From CAVQDV01 sp963711375 (GTDB lineage: Bacteria; Pseudomonadota; Gammaproteobacteria; Coxiellales; Coxiellaceae): DNA of 64,000 nt. The stretch covers positions 558,001-622,000 of the forward strand of contig CAVQDV010000005.1 of the NCBI GenBank assembly GCA_963711375.1, written 5' to 3'. The notes beneath the pieces were generated by a model that did not search any database, had not been told where the DNA came from, and was given only the letters and a program-made list of their open reading frames with translations. The stretch's first letter is position 1. Every line of letters starts with the position of its first letter. Made by a program: the position numbers and the translations under genes. Of the stretch, positions 41,762 through 50,676 are shown piece by piece.

Positions 41762-42823
41762 TTAACCACCAAATATTTTTTCATTCATCCGCGCAACAAC
41801 TTTTGATGTGTGAGCATCTGAAAGATGTGCGTACCGTTTGACCATTTGTAATGTTTTATGGCCCAATATTTCCGCAATTTCTGCTAGGCTTGCGCCGTTC
41901 ATTGCTAGATAAGAAGCGGCCGAGTGCCGCAAATCATGGAAGCGGAAATCTTTTATCTCAGCCCGTCTTAAAGCTGTTTCCCAGGGGGTGGTAATATCTA
42001 GAGGCTTTTTAAGGGAATTCGCGGGAAATACAAAATCACTGTGCAAAATGCGGATCTTTGCATGCTCTTTCATTAAGTCGAGCGCCAGTGATTTAAGAGT
42101 TAGAAGTCTTCTTTCACCATTTTTTGTTTCGTGAAGTGTAATTACTCCGCGTGGTAAATCGACGTCTTTCCATTTCAGGCTTAAAATTTCCATTTTTCGA
42201 GCACCCGTGGATAGTGCCAAAACTACTACCAAATAAAGATAAGCGCTTTCACTTTTTTTACAGGCTCCCAATAATTGAGTACGCTCTTCATCCGATAAAA
42301 ATCGAACCCTACCGCGTGGTTCCCGCAAACGAGAAACTTTTAGAACCGGATTTTCATGCACCCAGCCCCATTCTTTAACACATACCGTAAATAAATGACT
42401 AAGGATAGCGAGATAACGATTTACTGTTGCTGGCGTGCGGTCGCCACGAAGTGTTTTACCCTGCGCCAATTTATCACGCTGCTCGACAATAATGGATGGC
42501 GTGACATCAGCCATGGACAAATACCCAATATTTTCTGACCACCACTGTAGCTGCTGCTTTTGATCTTTTTGAGAATTAGGTTTTTTGGAAACTAAGACAG
42601 ATCGGATGTACCGCTCAATTGCATCCTTTAAGGTGTGCTTTCTTGATTCAACAGTTTTAAAATGACGACCTTCTCGAATGGCGGACTCAGTTTGCTGAAT
42701 CCATTTCTTCGCATCAGTGAGCCGCCTAAAAGATGCTGATTGAGGAGGAAAGCCTCTCAGCCTAACTCTCACACGATAGTTTACGTCGCCATCGACGCCT
42801 TTTCTTTCTTCAATTGTTGCCAT
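41762..42823 (-). CDS. int: tyrosine site-specific integrase
   Basis: 353 residues. N-terminal arm-binding domain ('YRVRVRLRGFPPQSASFRRL', with 'TDAKKWIQQTE'), SAM-like core-binding domain, then a catalytic domain with 'LSTGARKMEILSLKWKDV' (first Arg), 'HDLRHSAASYLAMNG' (His-x-x-Arg), 'LGHKTLQMVKRYAHLS' (His and the nucleophile Tyr). AAGGAG precedes ATG 42823. It is 160 bases from the tRNA-Thr attachment copy at 42983-43027, so this enzyme most likely recombines that site. Confidence 0.93.
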   Translation of the reverse strand: MATIEERKGVDGDVNYRVRVRLRGFPPQSASFRRLTDAKKWIQQTESAIREGRHFKTVESRKHTLKDAIERYIRSVLVSKKPNSQKDQKQQLQWWSENIGYLSMADVTPSIIVEQRDKLAQGKTLRGDRTPATVNRYLAILSHLFTVCVKEWGWVHENPVLKVSRLREPRGRVRFLSDEERTQLLGACKKSESAYLYLVVVLALSTGARKMEILSLKWKDVDLPRGVITLHETKNGERRLLTLKSLALDLMKEHAKIRILHSDFVFPANSLKKPLDITTPWETALRRAEIKDFRFHDLRHSAASYLAMNGASLAEIAEILGHKTLQMVKRYAHLSDAHTSKVVARMNEKIFGG

Positions 42824-43212
42824 ACTGCACTCTCCTTACTCCGATTAAATACCGATCGTAAGCAGTGGGTCACATACCCTAGCAACCAGGCAGTCAAAAT
42901 TTAAAAGTGTCCCATTTTTGGCTATCTTGGCCTAAAACTAGATCCGTTTTTGAGGTGAACACGGCTAAGCGACTGATTCTATTGGTGCCGGGGCGCGGAA
43001 TCGAACCGCGGACCTACTGATTACGAAACGGACATCATACCCACTTCATCGTTCGTCATCAAAAATCATCGAAGCAGCATTTCCGATAAAAAATATCTTA
43101 ATTTAAGTAGTTTTCAAATAAAACTTGCGTCATCGAACTTCATCAGGCATCATCCGTTGCCAGGTATCTAGAGGAACCCAGCGAGGAACCCAGGGATAGC
43201 AAAGGAGCCCTT
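42824..43212. other. gene-free junction with attachment site and arm repeats
   Basis: Back-to-back ends of two elements. It holds the tRNA-Thr copy at 42975-43027 and paired AACCCAG repeats at 43175 and 43187 (12 bases apart). Bases 42898-42920 (GTGTCCCATTTTTGGCTATC) resemble the arm CCCAAAATTGGCTACGGA seen at 8.6 and 32.3 kb. The two integrase genes diverge from this site. Confidence 0.55.
42975..43027. repeat. tRNA-Thr 3'-half, shared attachment site of two elements
   Basis: GATTCTATTGGTGCCGGGGC through CTGATTACGAA is identical over 53 bases to 52346-52398, including eight bases beyond the tRNA end. It serves as right boundary of the 32-43 kb unit and left boundary of the 43-52 kb unit. 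Confidence 0.9.
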
Positions 43213-44433
43213 ATGCAATTTACCGAAAAACTCATTCAATCATTAAAGCCAGAAAAACTCCGGCGCGATGTTCGGGAGAAAAGCGGCGATGGATTTGCAA
43301 TCCGCGTTTCTACACTTGGCGAAAAATCATGGGTGTATTTTTACACTTTTGAGGGCAAGAAAAGACGCATGACTCTTGGGACTTACCCGGAGCTACCGCT
43401 TGCTCTGGCACGAAAAAGACACAGGGAAGCCATGAAAATTTTAGAAAGCGGGCTAGACCCTGCTCTTGCAAAACAAAGAGAGGAGAAAGAAGCGCGCGAC
43501 GCAATCACCACAAACGCTTTAATCGAAGAATATATTGAAATTTGGGCAAAGCCGCGCAAGCGATCTTGGAAAGAAGATCAGCGTATTTTGGATAAAGACA
43601 TCCGGCCCGCCTGGGGGAAACGCAAAGCCAGAGATATTACTCGACGCGACGTAATTCAATTATTGGATAAAATCAAAGAACGTGGCGCCCCTATTATTGC
43701 TAACCGAACTTTTGCTTGTGTGAGGCGGATGTTTAATTTTGCGATCGAACGAGATGTCGTCGCCGCAAGTCCTTGCGCTCAAATAAAAGCACCAGCCAAA
43801 GAAAATCGTCGGGATCGTTGTTTATCCCTGGACGAAATTAAAATATTCTGGAACTGCCTAAATAATGCGCCTATGTCCGAGGCAACGCGCTTAGCACTCA
43901 AATTTCAATTAATTACCGCACAGCGAAAAGGAGAGGTTATTTCCGCCGAATGGAGCGAAATTGACCTCGCCAGTTCTATGTGGACCATTCCCGCTCAAAA
44001 ATCAAAAAATGGGAATGCGCATCGCGTACCGCTTTCAACATTAGCTCTCACAGTATTGGAGGAAATTAAACAAATCAGCGATGATTCACGCTGGTTATTT
44101 CCCTCTGAACGTAGGGCCGTTCATATACGCCATCAATCAATAGACCGCGCTTTACGTCGAAGTGGTGATGCATTCCCATCCATGGAAAGTTTCTGCCCTC
44201 ATGATCTCAGAAGAAGCGCAATTACTCAGATGGCCGCGTTACGCATCTCAGGCGAAATATTAAGCCGCATTGCAAATCACGCGAAAAAAGGCGTAACCGA
44301 GTTGCACTACATAAAACATTCTTACGATGATGAGAAGCGCTTTGCTCTTGAATCGTGGTCTACAAAATTAAAGGAAATTATTTTCACCGGAGAACAAGCC
44401 AGCAATATAATCCAGCTCAAACAAGTTATTTAA
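43213..44433 (+). CDS. int: P4-type tyrosine integrase (DUF4102 N-terminus)
   Basis: 406 residues. N-terminal DUF4102-like domain ('REKSGDGFAIRVSTLGEKSW', 'GKKRRMTLGTYPELPLALAR'), central core-binding domain, catalytic residues in 'LITAQRKGEVISAEWSEIDL', 'CPHDLRRSAITQMAAL' and 'ELHYIKHSYDDEKR'. AAGGAG precedes ATG 43213. It is 186 bases from the tRNA-Thr copy. This integrase class usually targets tRNA 3' ends, which fits insertion into tRNA-Thr at 52354. Confidence 0.93.
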   Translation: MQFTEKLIQSLKPEKLRRDVREKSGDGFAIRVSTLGEKSWVYFYTFEGKKRRMTLGTYPELPLALARKRHREAMKILESGLDPALAKQREEKEARDAITTNALIEEYIEIWAKPRKRSWKEDQRILDKDIRPAWGKRKARDITRRDVIQLLDKIKERGAPIIANRTFACVRRMFNFAIERDVVAASPCAQIKAPAKENRRDRCLSLDEIKIFWNCLNNAPMSEATRLALKFQLITAQRKGEVISAEWSEIDLASSMWTIPAQKSKNGNAHRVPLSTLALTVLEEIKQISDDSRWLFPSERRAVHIRHQSIDRALRRSGDAFPSMESFCPHDLRRSAITQMAALRISGEILSRIANHAKKGVTELHYIKHSYDDEKRFALESWSTKLKEIIFTGEQASNIIQLKQVI

Positions 44434-44530
44434 ACATTTTTTTTCCAAACCCAGGGTCCTCCTGAATTGCGAAAACCTCAATCGTATGGCTTGGTGATTT
44501 AATTTGTGGAAATCATAGGAATCAAATAAA

Positions 44531-45235
44531 ATGACCAAATATCCAAAAGAATTTTACCCTCTCTTATGCGAACAACTTGATATTTATCTTGAACACAATG
44601 TCAGCAAAAGCCAAAAAACTTTAATGCGAAAATTAATTAATGACAAGGATATGAGTAACAAAGTTTTCCAAAAGCTATTAAAAATAAAGAATGTGGTAAT
44701 ACCCGTCATCCCCCCAAAAAATCCCAATCCAAATATTCCAACACCCAAAAATCTAGAGCCCATCACTTTTTTTTTACATGCCTGCATAATAATACATGAG
44801 CAATCTATAGGGATTAAACCTTTAGTCTTAAATGAGTATAAAAACCTAAATGAAAAAATATCAGATTCATCCAAAAAGATCATAAAAATTATTAAGCGCC
44901 TTCAAAAAGCCGGAATATATCACCCTGAATCTATCCACAATACTTTGGATATTTTAGAAAACCTGTCCTTGTCAGCTGAAGAGGCCGATAAACACGGCCC
45001 AATCTATATCTATGGACATGCCGGGATGAGTAGAAAAAAAAAGGAATTTGCCAAAGATTTTTTCATTACACGATTTGGATCGCTAGTCCATGAGGTATTT
45101 GGAAAGCCGCTTTACTCCGCCATAACTATTACAGCAGGCGTGGTTTTTAATAGAGGCTATCAACTCTCAGTAGAAGCCACAAAAAATCTGCTTCTTAAGT
45201 TCAAAAAGCAACATCGCCCATCAAAAAAAACGTAA
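44531..45235 (+). CDS. hypothetical protein of the P4-like unit
   Basis: 234 residues. Helical N-terminus; a Pro/Asn stretch 'VIPPKNPNPNIPTPKNLEPI' links to a helical domain with 'IIIHEQSIGIKPLVLNEYKN' and 'HPESIHNTLDILENLSLSAE'. The tail is basic (FKKQHRPSKKT). No membrane segment or catalytic motif. It sits right after the integrase in the same direction; AGGA precedes ATG 44531. Not recognised. Confidence 0.6.
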   Translation: MTKYPKEFYPLLCEQLDIYLEHNVSKSQKTLMRKLINDKDMSNKVFQKLLKIKNVVIPVIPPKNPNPNIPTPKNLEPITFFLHACIIIHEQSIGIKPLVLNEYKNLNEKISDSSKKIIKIIKRLQKAGIYHPESIHNTLDILENLSLSAEEADKHGPIYIYGHAGMSRKKKEFAKDFFITRFGSLVHEVFGKPLYSAITITAGVVFNRGYQLSVEATKNLLLKFKKQHRPSKKT

Positions 45236-45365
45236 GGATTGGGTCCAAAAAAACTCCTGAATCCTTGCTGAAAGTCATATTCAAACCATTTACCCTGCTG
45301 CTTTATGGTGCCGTTTGAGTATTAAACGCACGGCATGAAACATCTAACATTAGGAGTATCTAACA

Positions 45366-45575
45366 ATGCAAAAGCAACTAATCAGGTTCCGTGCGCTCAG
45401 CCAAAAACTTGGCGGCGTAAGCAGGAGCACCATCGACCGCTGGGAAAGAGCAAAAACCTTCCCGATTCGAATGAAAATTGGAAAAAATTCTGTAGCATGG
45501 GACCTTCAATCTGTGGATCACTGGTTTAAGGAGCGCGCAAATAATTTGGGGGGAACAAAATGCACCCAAAAATAA
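45366..45575 (+). CDS. alpA: AlpA-family regulator
   Basis: 69 residues: 'FRALSQKLGGVSRSTIDRWE', 'RAKTFPIRMKIGKNSVAWDL' and 'VDHWFKERAN' match the AlpA/phage_AlpA helix-turn-helix almost residue by residue. Such proteins control integrase or replication genes of P4-like satellites. TAGGAG precedes ATG 45366. It overlaps the next gene by 16 bases. Confidence 0.9.
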   Translation: MQKQLIRFRALSQKLGGVSRSTIDRWERAKTFPIRMKIGKNSVAWDLQSVDHWFKERANNLGGTKCTQK

Positions 45576-45799
45576 ACGCTGCCGAAGGTTTTGCAGATGC
45601 CACCACAACTCAAAAAGTTCAACACAGCGATCATCAAAACCAGGATAATGATTTTCAAGAAACTTCTGATTTAGAAGCCTTAAAATTAGATCTTATTCTC
45701 GCCAGTTATGATCTATTTCTTTTACCCGATCCTTTGATGCTTCCATTCTTATATAAATGGGCATTCCTAATTAATCAACTTAGGTTGAGGGCTAAATGA
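45560..45799 (+). CDS. small hypothetical protein of the replication operon
   Basis: 79 residues, polar Gln/Asp-rich first half, helical second half ('LILASYDLFLLPDPLMLPFL'). GGGGGGAAC precedes the start. It overlaps the AlpA gene before and the primase gene after it (ATGA). No family recognised; probably a replication-control protein. Confidence 0.55.
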   Translation: MHPKINAAEGFADATTTQKVQHSDHQNQDNDFQETSDLEALKLDLILASYDLFLLPDPLMLPFLYKWAFLINQLRLRAK

Positions 45800-46713
45800 T
45801 GGATTATGTAGATGAATTTAAAAATGCTATGGAAAATGAAGGAGTGCCGATAAAAGTCTCTATCATTGCTGACAGCCTAATACATAGATTTTATGTCGAA
45901 GGTGACTCTAGTGGCTCGAAAAATGGATGGTACGTATTTTATCCAGATAACATACCGGGCGGTGCATTTGGGAGCTGGAAATCAGGCATTAAATCTAAAT
46001 GGTCTGCAAAATCGCATCAATTGAGCGCTGTTGAACAAATCAATCGCCAAAAAAAGATTGATCACGAATACGTGCAACGAAAAGAACTTAGAAGAATTAG
46101 GCTAAAGCACGCTCAAAATCGCGCACATTATATTTGGAAAAATTCTCAGCCGGTAACAGAGCATCCATATTTAATTAAAAAGTGCATTTTACCTTTCGTG
46201 GCACGACAGGGTTTTGGGTCAATTATATTACCCATTATCAATTTCGAATTTCAACTAAAAAGTTTGCAATTTATTAAGCCAAATGGCATGAAAAAATTGC
46301 TCACAGCTGGAGAAAAAAAGGGGAACTTCATTTTAATTAATAAACCAGAATATTTCTCGGAAATATTAATATCCGAAGGCTTTGCAACTGGAGCAACTTT
46401 AGCTGAAGCTTATCCAGAATCATGCGTACTTGCAGCTATTGATGGTGGGAATCTACAACAAGTCGCCATTGGCATTCGTCAAAAATTTCCCACATCAAAA
46501 ATAATTATTTGTGCTGATGATGATCGCCAAACTGTCGGTAATCCAGGCCTCACTCATGGAAGGAAAGCTGCCATAGCAGCAAATGTCTTTTTGGCACGAC
46601 CTCATTGGCCGGAAGGAGCATCAATTTCGATTTCAGATTTTAACGATTTAATGATTTTGAAAGGGTTGAAAGAGGTTAAAAAGCAAATAGACGAGCAAAC
46701 CACGGCGCTATAA
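45796..46713 (+). CDS. Toprim-domain primase of the P4-like unit
   Basis: 305 residues. 'DEFKNAMENEGVPIKVSIIA' and 'GWYVFYPDNIPGGAFGSWKS' form the N-terminal region usual in satellite primases. The Toprim fold shows as 'EILISEGFATGATLAEAYPE', 'IIICADDDRQTVGNPG' (the DxD site) and 'GRKAAIAANVFL'. It would synthesise RNA primers for element replication. It is separated from the helicase gene by a hairpin-bearing gap. Confidence 0.85.
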   Translation: MMDYVDEFKNAMENEGVPIKVSIIADSLIHRFYVEGDSSGSKNGWYVFYPDNIPGGAFGSWKSGIKSKWSAKSHQLSAVEQINRQKKIDHEYVQRKELRRIRLKHAQNRAHYIWKNSQPVTEHPYLIKKCILPFVARQGFGSIILPIINFEFQLKSLQFIKPNGMKKLLTAGEKKGNFILINKPEYFSEILISEGFATGATLAEAYPESCVLAAIDGGNLQQVAIGIRQKFPTSKIIICADDDRQTVGNPGLTHGRKAAIAANVFLARPHWPEGASISISDFNDLMILKGLKEVKKQIDEQTTAL

Positions 46714-46730
46714 AGCTGCAACAATAAACT

Positions 46731-46765
46731 GAGGGGGAGCAATTAAATCCATTTTTCGCCCCCTC
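46731..46765 (+). promoter_or_regulatory. hairpin between primase and helicase genes
   Basis: GAGGGGG (46731-46737) pairs with CCCCCTC (46759-46765) around an AT-rich loop, 18 bases after the primase stop and 27 bases before the helicase start. It could lower read-through or protect the downstream message. No T-run follows. Confidence 0.4.
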
Positions 46766-46791
46766 TCAATAACTAACGAGAGAATTATACC

Positions 46792-48276
46792 ATGACTACA
46801 GATTTTAAAAAGGAAAACATCCCTGATGATGAAAGTATAAAAACAACTTCAAAAAAGGACTCAAAATCTAAATGGGCAATAGATTTAATGAAGCAACATG
46901 AACTATTTCATGATAAAAACAAAATGGGCTATACCACGATCAAAAGCCAAGGAAAAAATATCACCTACCCCACTCAAAGCGAAATTTTCCGAGATTGGAT
47001 TCAACAACAATACTTTTTAAATTTTGGAGAGTATTTATCAAAGTACATTTTAACAGAAGCAATTGAGAATATTGATAGCAAAGCAAAATTCTCAGAAAAA
47101 GAGCACTTAATTTATCATCGTGTTGCAGAACATCAGAAATGTATTTGGATCGATTTAGGCAACCAAAACCATCAATATATTCGAATTTCAAAGGATAGCT
47201 GGGAAGTCGTTACAGAGTGTCCAATTAAATTTATTAGGGACACAAATATGCAGGAGCTACCCAACCCTATTAATGGGTCCGGTGATTTATCTCTTCTATG
47301 GCGTAATATTAATATTCCAGACGAATCACAAATCCTTGTGTTGGCTTGGATGCTAGAATGCTTCAGACCCAGCACAGCTTTCCCTGTCCTTTTTTTAACG
47401 GGAACTCAAGGCAGTGCTAAAAGCACAACGCAGGAGAGAATAAAGCAAATAATTGATCCAAGCGGAATCTCTCTTCGAGTAGCTCCCCAAACAGCAAAGG
47501 ATTTGATGATTGCAGCCGCCAACAATTATCTGCTTTCATTTAACAATATGAGTTACTTAAACAGCCATCAACAAGATGGTTTATGCTGCGTCAGCACTGG
47601 TGGTGGCTATGCTACTCGAGAGTTTTATACTACCTGTGATGAAAGGGCGATGGATATCAAGCGTCCGGTCATCATGAATGGAATTACTGACATTATTACT
47701 GCACCGGATTTGCTTGAGAGAAGCATTATCATTCATCTCCCCAAAATTCCAAGTACAGAAAAAATTGCTGAAAGCGAATTAAATGATCAATTTGAAAAAG
47801 ATCGGCCATTTATTTTTACCGCCCTGCTTGATCTCTGGGTGAAAGTATTAAATCAATTGCCTTTTGTTGTAATTAAAAAATTACCTCGAATGGGGGATTT
47901 TGCCAAACTTGGGACGGCAATTGCAATGGCACTCGAAAAACCCGAAAATTATTTTCTCGAGATTTTTGAGTGTAATCAGGATGAAAGCCAAAGCGCAAAT
48001 CTAGAGAATTCTCCAGTTATTGGTGTGCTAATTGATTTTTTTGAAATGTGCCTTAGCTGGGAGGGGACCTATCAAATGCTTCTTTGTGATTTGACTCGCG
48101 CCAATACCAGAGGTTATGTTGGATGGCCCAAAAGCCCTAAAGGACTGGCATGTGCGTTAGCACGTAATGATGCTTACTTAGCAAAACTCGGAATAAAGGT
48201 AGAAAAAGGGATTCGAACTAAAAAAGGGTACCGGATTCGCATTTCAGCAAGGTCACAGGAAATTAAGGAAAAATAA
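46792..48276 (+). CDS. P-loop helicase/ATPase of the P4-like unit
   Basis: 494 residues. Walker A 'LTGTQGSAKSTTQERIKQII' near residue 205, followed by 'LLSFNNMSYLNSHQQDGLCC' and 'RPVIMNGITDIITAPDLLER' (arginine-finger and sensor region of SF3-like helicases). The C-terminal 100 residues contain a winged-helix-like block 'NTRGYVGWPKSPKGLACALARN'. With the Toprim primase it forms the split equivalent of P4 alpha. Iterons follow immediately at 48277. Confidence 0.8.
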   Translation: MTTDFKKENIPDDESIKTTSKKDSKSKWAIDLMKQHELFHDKNKMGYTTIKSQGKNITYPTQSEIFRDWIQQQYFLNFGEYLSKYILTEAIENIDSKAKFSEKEHLIYHRVAEHQKCIWIDLGNQNHQYIRISKDSWEVVTECPIKFIRDTNMQELPNPINGSGDLSLLWRNINIPDESQILVLAWMLECFRPSTAFPVLFLTGTQGSAKSTTQERIKQIIDPSGISLRVAPQTAKDLMIAAANNYLLSFNNMSYLNSHQQDGLCCVSTGGGYATREFYTTCDERAMDIKRPVIMNGITDIITAPDLLERSIIIHLPKIPSTEKIAESELNDQFEKDRPFIFTALLDLWVKVLNQLPFVVIKKLPRMGDFAKLGTAIAMALEKPENYFLEIFECNQDESQSANLENSPVIGVLIDFFEMCLSWEGTYQMLLCDLTRANTRGYVGWPKSPKGLACALARNDAYLAKLGIKVEKGIRTKKGYRIRISARSQEIKEK

Positions 48277-48458
48277 GTGCACTAAGTGCACATGTTCACC
48301 AAGCCAGAGACTTAAACTGCTTATGAGCGACTTATTGGGATTGGTAGCAGTGCACATAAGGTGAAGTTTGATGAGCATGGTGGCACCTACATACTTAAAA
48401 CGTACATCGACTTTTCCGCGCCAATATTAGTGAGGTGCACTTGGTGTACGTTGTGCAC
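48277..48458. promoter_or_regulatory. GTGCAC iteron cluster, candidate replication origin
   Basis: GTGCAC occurs at 48277, 48286, 48350, 48435 and 48453, with GGTGAAC-like variants between (TGTTCACC at 48293, GGTGAAG at 48360). P4 alpha protein is known to bind GGTGAAC-type iterons, so this is a plausible origin beside the primase-helicase pair. The stretch 48277-48562 carries no gene. Confidence 0.5.
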
Positions 48459-48562
48459 TTATTTTGGGATATTCATCAATGATGGCTATAATTTCTTCAC
48501 GCAGATTTATAACGCTTTTCAAGTAGAGTAAAATGTATTTTAAAAAATAGGAGCTTCAAATT

Positions 48563-49153
48563 ATGGCCAGAGAAAATCAGAAAAAAAGTAACAGCCTTCC
48601 CGTGAACATCGCTCTTATACCCGAAGCAGCAGCTTTAACTGCTGTCAGAGAAATACAATATAGAGCCTCCCCAATCGACATTCTCGATTTGTACAGGCAA
48701 ATTCAAAAGGAGGAACAGGAAATCGAAAATGGCGACTTACGACAAATCGAAAAATACCTCTACTCACAGGCAATCGCATTAAATGCGGTGTTCGATCATA
48801 TGCTTGGTCAATTAGCGCATGCTGAATTTTCCCAGCAGGTGCAATTATCGGCCGCCCTCGCGCTTAAAGCTCAGGCACAGTGCCGTGTCACACTCGCCAC
48901 CCTAGCAGAAATTAAATACCCAGCGCGCACTACTTTTATTCAGCAAAGCATTCGGCAGCAGAACAATGCTATTAATCAGCAGGTAAATAATGCCTCCAAA
49001 AATGGCATTACTCAACATACCGAAAATCTTGCAAACGAACTATTGGAGGCGCCTCATGGCAAACGGCTGGACAGTATTACGACGAGCCCAACAATCCAAA
49101 TCAATACAAAATTGGAAGCCATGGCTCAAATCAACGGGGCCAACGACAACTAA
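48563..49153 (+). CDS. hypothetical element protein
   Basis: 196 residues, helical: 'IPEAAALTAVREIQYRASPI', 'QAIALNAVFDHMLGQLAHAE', 'VQLSAALALKAQAQCRVTLA' and a Gln/Asn-rich end. AGGAG precedes ATG 48563. It overlaps the small 'WKPW' gene by about 100 bases. This pair occurs on many proteobacterial mobile elements, but its role is unknown to me. Confidence 0.65.
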   Translation: MARENQKKSNSLPVNIALIPEAAALTAVREIQYRASPIDILDLYRQIQKEEQEIENGDLRQIEKYLYSQAIALNAVFDHMLGQLAHAEFSQQVQLSAALALKAQAQCRVTLATLAEIKYPARTTFIQQSIRQQNNAINQQVNNASKNGITQHTENLANELLEAPHGKRLDSITTSPTIQINTKLEAMAQINGANDN

Positions 49154-49277
49154 TGGCAAAGCCTGTTCACGCCATAATGCCTTCAAGAATGGCACACGTA
49201 ACGCAGATATGAGATGCGCGGCTCGCCTAATCACTGAGTGTAAACGGGCCTTACTTCGAATTAAGAACGCGCCTTAA
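49056..49277 (+). CDS. small 'WKPWxxSTGP' element protein
   Basis: 73 residues from ATG 49056 behind GGAGG. 'QNWKPWLKSTGPTTTNGKAC' and 'SRHNAFKNGTRN' is a widespread signature of small basic proteins on mobile elements, likely nucleic-acid-binding. It is read in another frame over the tail of the preceding gene, a true overlap since both reading frames look coding. Confidence 0.65.
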   Translation: MANGWTVLRRAQQSKSIQNWKPWLKSTGPTTTNGKACSRHNAFKNGTRNADMRCAARLITECKRALLRIKNAP

Positions 49278-49417
49278 CTGTCAGCACAAAGCATTCGAGG
49301 ATCCTTAGCTTGCATACTATTCAATTAAATCAGCAATAGGTTATAATTGCATAGGCGGTCCGCTTTCAAGCAGCAACGTTAAAATGCTATTAATTTAAAA
49401 CTGCCCGGGGATTCCTA

Positions 49418-50179
49418 ATGACTAAAGCATTCCAAGAAGAAATTCTCGATTGGTCAAATATGGACAATGTTAGCCGAATACTCAAAAAAATAAAAATTAA
49501 ATCCGATAATAATAAAGAATTTGATGAATGCTCATATGACTGGATTTGCCAAATAACTTCTGACTTTGGCAACACCACTGACCAAATCGAAGCCTCCCTG
49601 AAAGAATTGTTTTTTAAAAATTTCCAGCACCTAAAACTATATCATGCTACAAAAATTTTAAACCCTCATAATATCTCTAAAAATGGGTTAAAAAAATTAA
49701 GTCCCGAACTCATTTATGATCTGATTTTAAACGCTAATATTAAATTAAAAAAAGCAGATAAGAATGAAATATTGGCCAATTATGAACGCCATATCAAAGC
49801 AACAACTGGCGAACGCAGATCACACATATATCTTTGCATTGATAAATTTCATGCAATCTTAAAAGAAAATGGGGAATTAAACACAGATTGTAGTTTTTTC
49901 CGCGGATCTGAAGCGATGCCATGGATTTTACCTGAGCATATTAAAATTCCTTATAATAAGTTATTAGAAGATCATGGTAAGCGAACTATCGTCACTGCTA
50001 ATATCCCTTTGGACTGCGAATACATAGAGAACGAAACCCTTAGAAAACTGCCTTTGCAGTTTTTTTGCCTATGGTTTAATAATACAGTTTTGAAAAAAGA
50101 GCCTTTCAGAAACCATTCTGGATTAAATATAAAACAAGATATCCCGCCAAACCTGATAAAAGAAATAAAAACCCCTTAA
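49418..50179 (+). CDS. cargo protein, possible ADP-ribosyltransferase-like fold
   Basis: 253 residues. GGGGATTCCTA precedes ATG 49418; TTATAAT at about 49338 could be its -10. The part 'LKLYHATKILNPHNISKNGL' followed by 'RRSHIYLCIDKFHAI' and 'SFFRGSEAMPWIL' recalls the 'LYHgT...i...GL' and 'vYl' strands of ADP-ribosyltransferase-like toxins, but the match is loose and I cannot place all catalytic residues. No signal peptide. It is in the cargo region of the satellite, so defence or toxin function is possible. Alternative: an uncharacterised protein with a chance match. Confidence 0.5.
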   Translation: MTKAFQEEILDWSNMDNVSRILKKIKIKSDNNKEFDECSYDWICQITSDFGNTTDQIEASLKELFFKNFQHLKLYHATKILNPHNISKNGLKKLSPELIYDLILNANIKLKKADKNEILANYERHIKATTGERRSHIYLCIDKFHAILKENGELNTDCSFFRGSEAMPWILPEHIKIPYNKLLEDHGKRTIVTANIPLDCEYIENETLRKLPLQFFCLWFNNTVLKKEPFRNHSGLNIKQDIPPNLIKEIKTP

Positions 50180-50228
50180 GATTTCAATCCAGTGAACGCA
50201 AATCTTGACCTCCAAGCGCTATTCAAGA

Positions 50229-50483
50229 TCAATGAAAATCCTTACGAGGGCTTTTGAGCTGGCGTAAAGGTGGCAATAGCTCTTGGAGTTCCACCTTAAG
50301 TGTAAGGGCAATCTGGATGAGGTTTTGGATAGACACATTCTGTTCACCCCTTTCTAGGCGCCCAAAGTAAGTCCGAGCCAACTGAGCATCTGCGGCCAGT
50401 CCTTCCTGCGAATAGCCTTTGGCCTTGCGCGCTTCTCGAATAAGCTTACCTATTTTGACCAGATTGGGGTGTCTTTTCTCCAT
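50229..50483 (-). CDS. XRE-family regulator
   Basis: 84 residues from MEKRHPNLVK. 'IGKLIREARKAKGYSQEGLA' and 'ADAQLARTYFGRLERGEQNV' are a canonical helix-turn-helix; the tail 'KVELQELLPPLRQLKSPRKD' is short. Similar to small controllers of mobile elements and restriction systems. It is convergent with the 49418 gene, 49 bases apart. No clear ribosome site, so the message may be leaderless. Confidence 0.8.
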   Translation of the reverse strand: MEKRHPNLVKIGKLIREARKAKGYSQEGLAADAQLARTYFGRLERGEQNVSIQNLIQIALTLKVELQELLPPLRQLKSPRKDFH

Positions 50484-50530
50484 TAGGAAAGTAAACACCT
50501 ATACACCTTATCAGGCCACGCCCAATAAGT

Positions 50531-50570
50531 GGCATTTTTATTGGAACTGGTATAAGATGCCACGCTGCAA
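50531..50570 (+). promoter_or_regulatory. promoter-like element with extended -10
   Basis: TGGTATAAG at 50548-50556 is an extended -10 match. The surrounding GGCATTTTTATTGG and GATGCCACGCT resemble the leader at 18411-18450 before the secreted-protein remnant. It is about 120 bases before the small membrane-protein gene. Confidence 0.4.
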
Positions 50571-50676
50571 TGGAACAAAGTCAAACGATGATATGTGGAT
50601 GACTCAATCACAATCATTTGGCAATACTCTGCAGTTTAGAGTGATCAAAAAATAACTTTTAAAAATAGGTGGAACT

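Noticed and set aside
50419..50655. 78-codon frame upstream of the small membrane protein
   Set aside because: It starts inside the antisense XRE gene, spans the promoter-like element and has no ribosome site.
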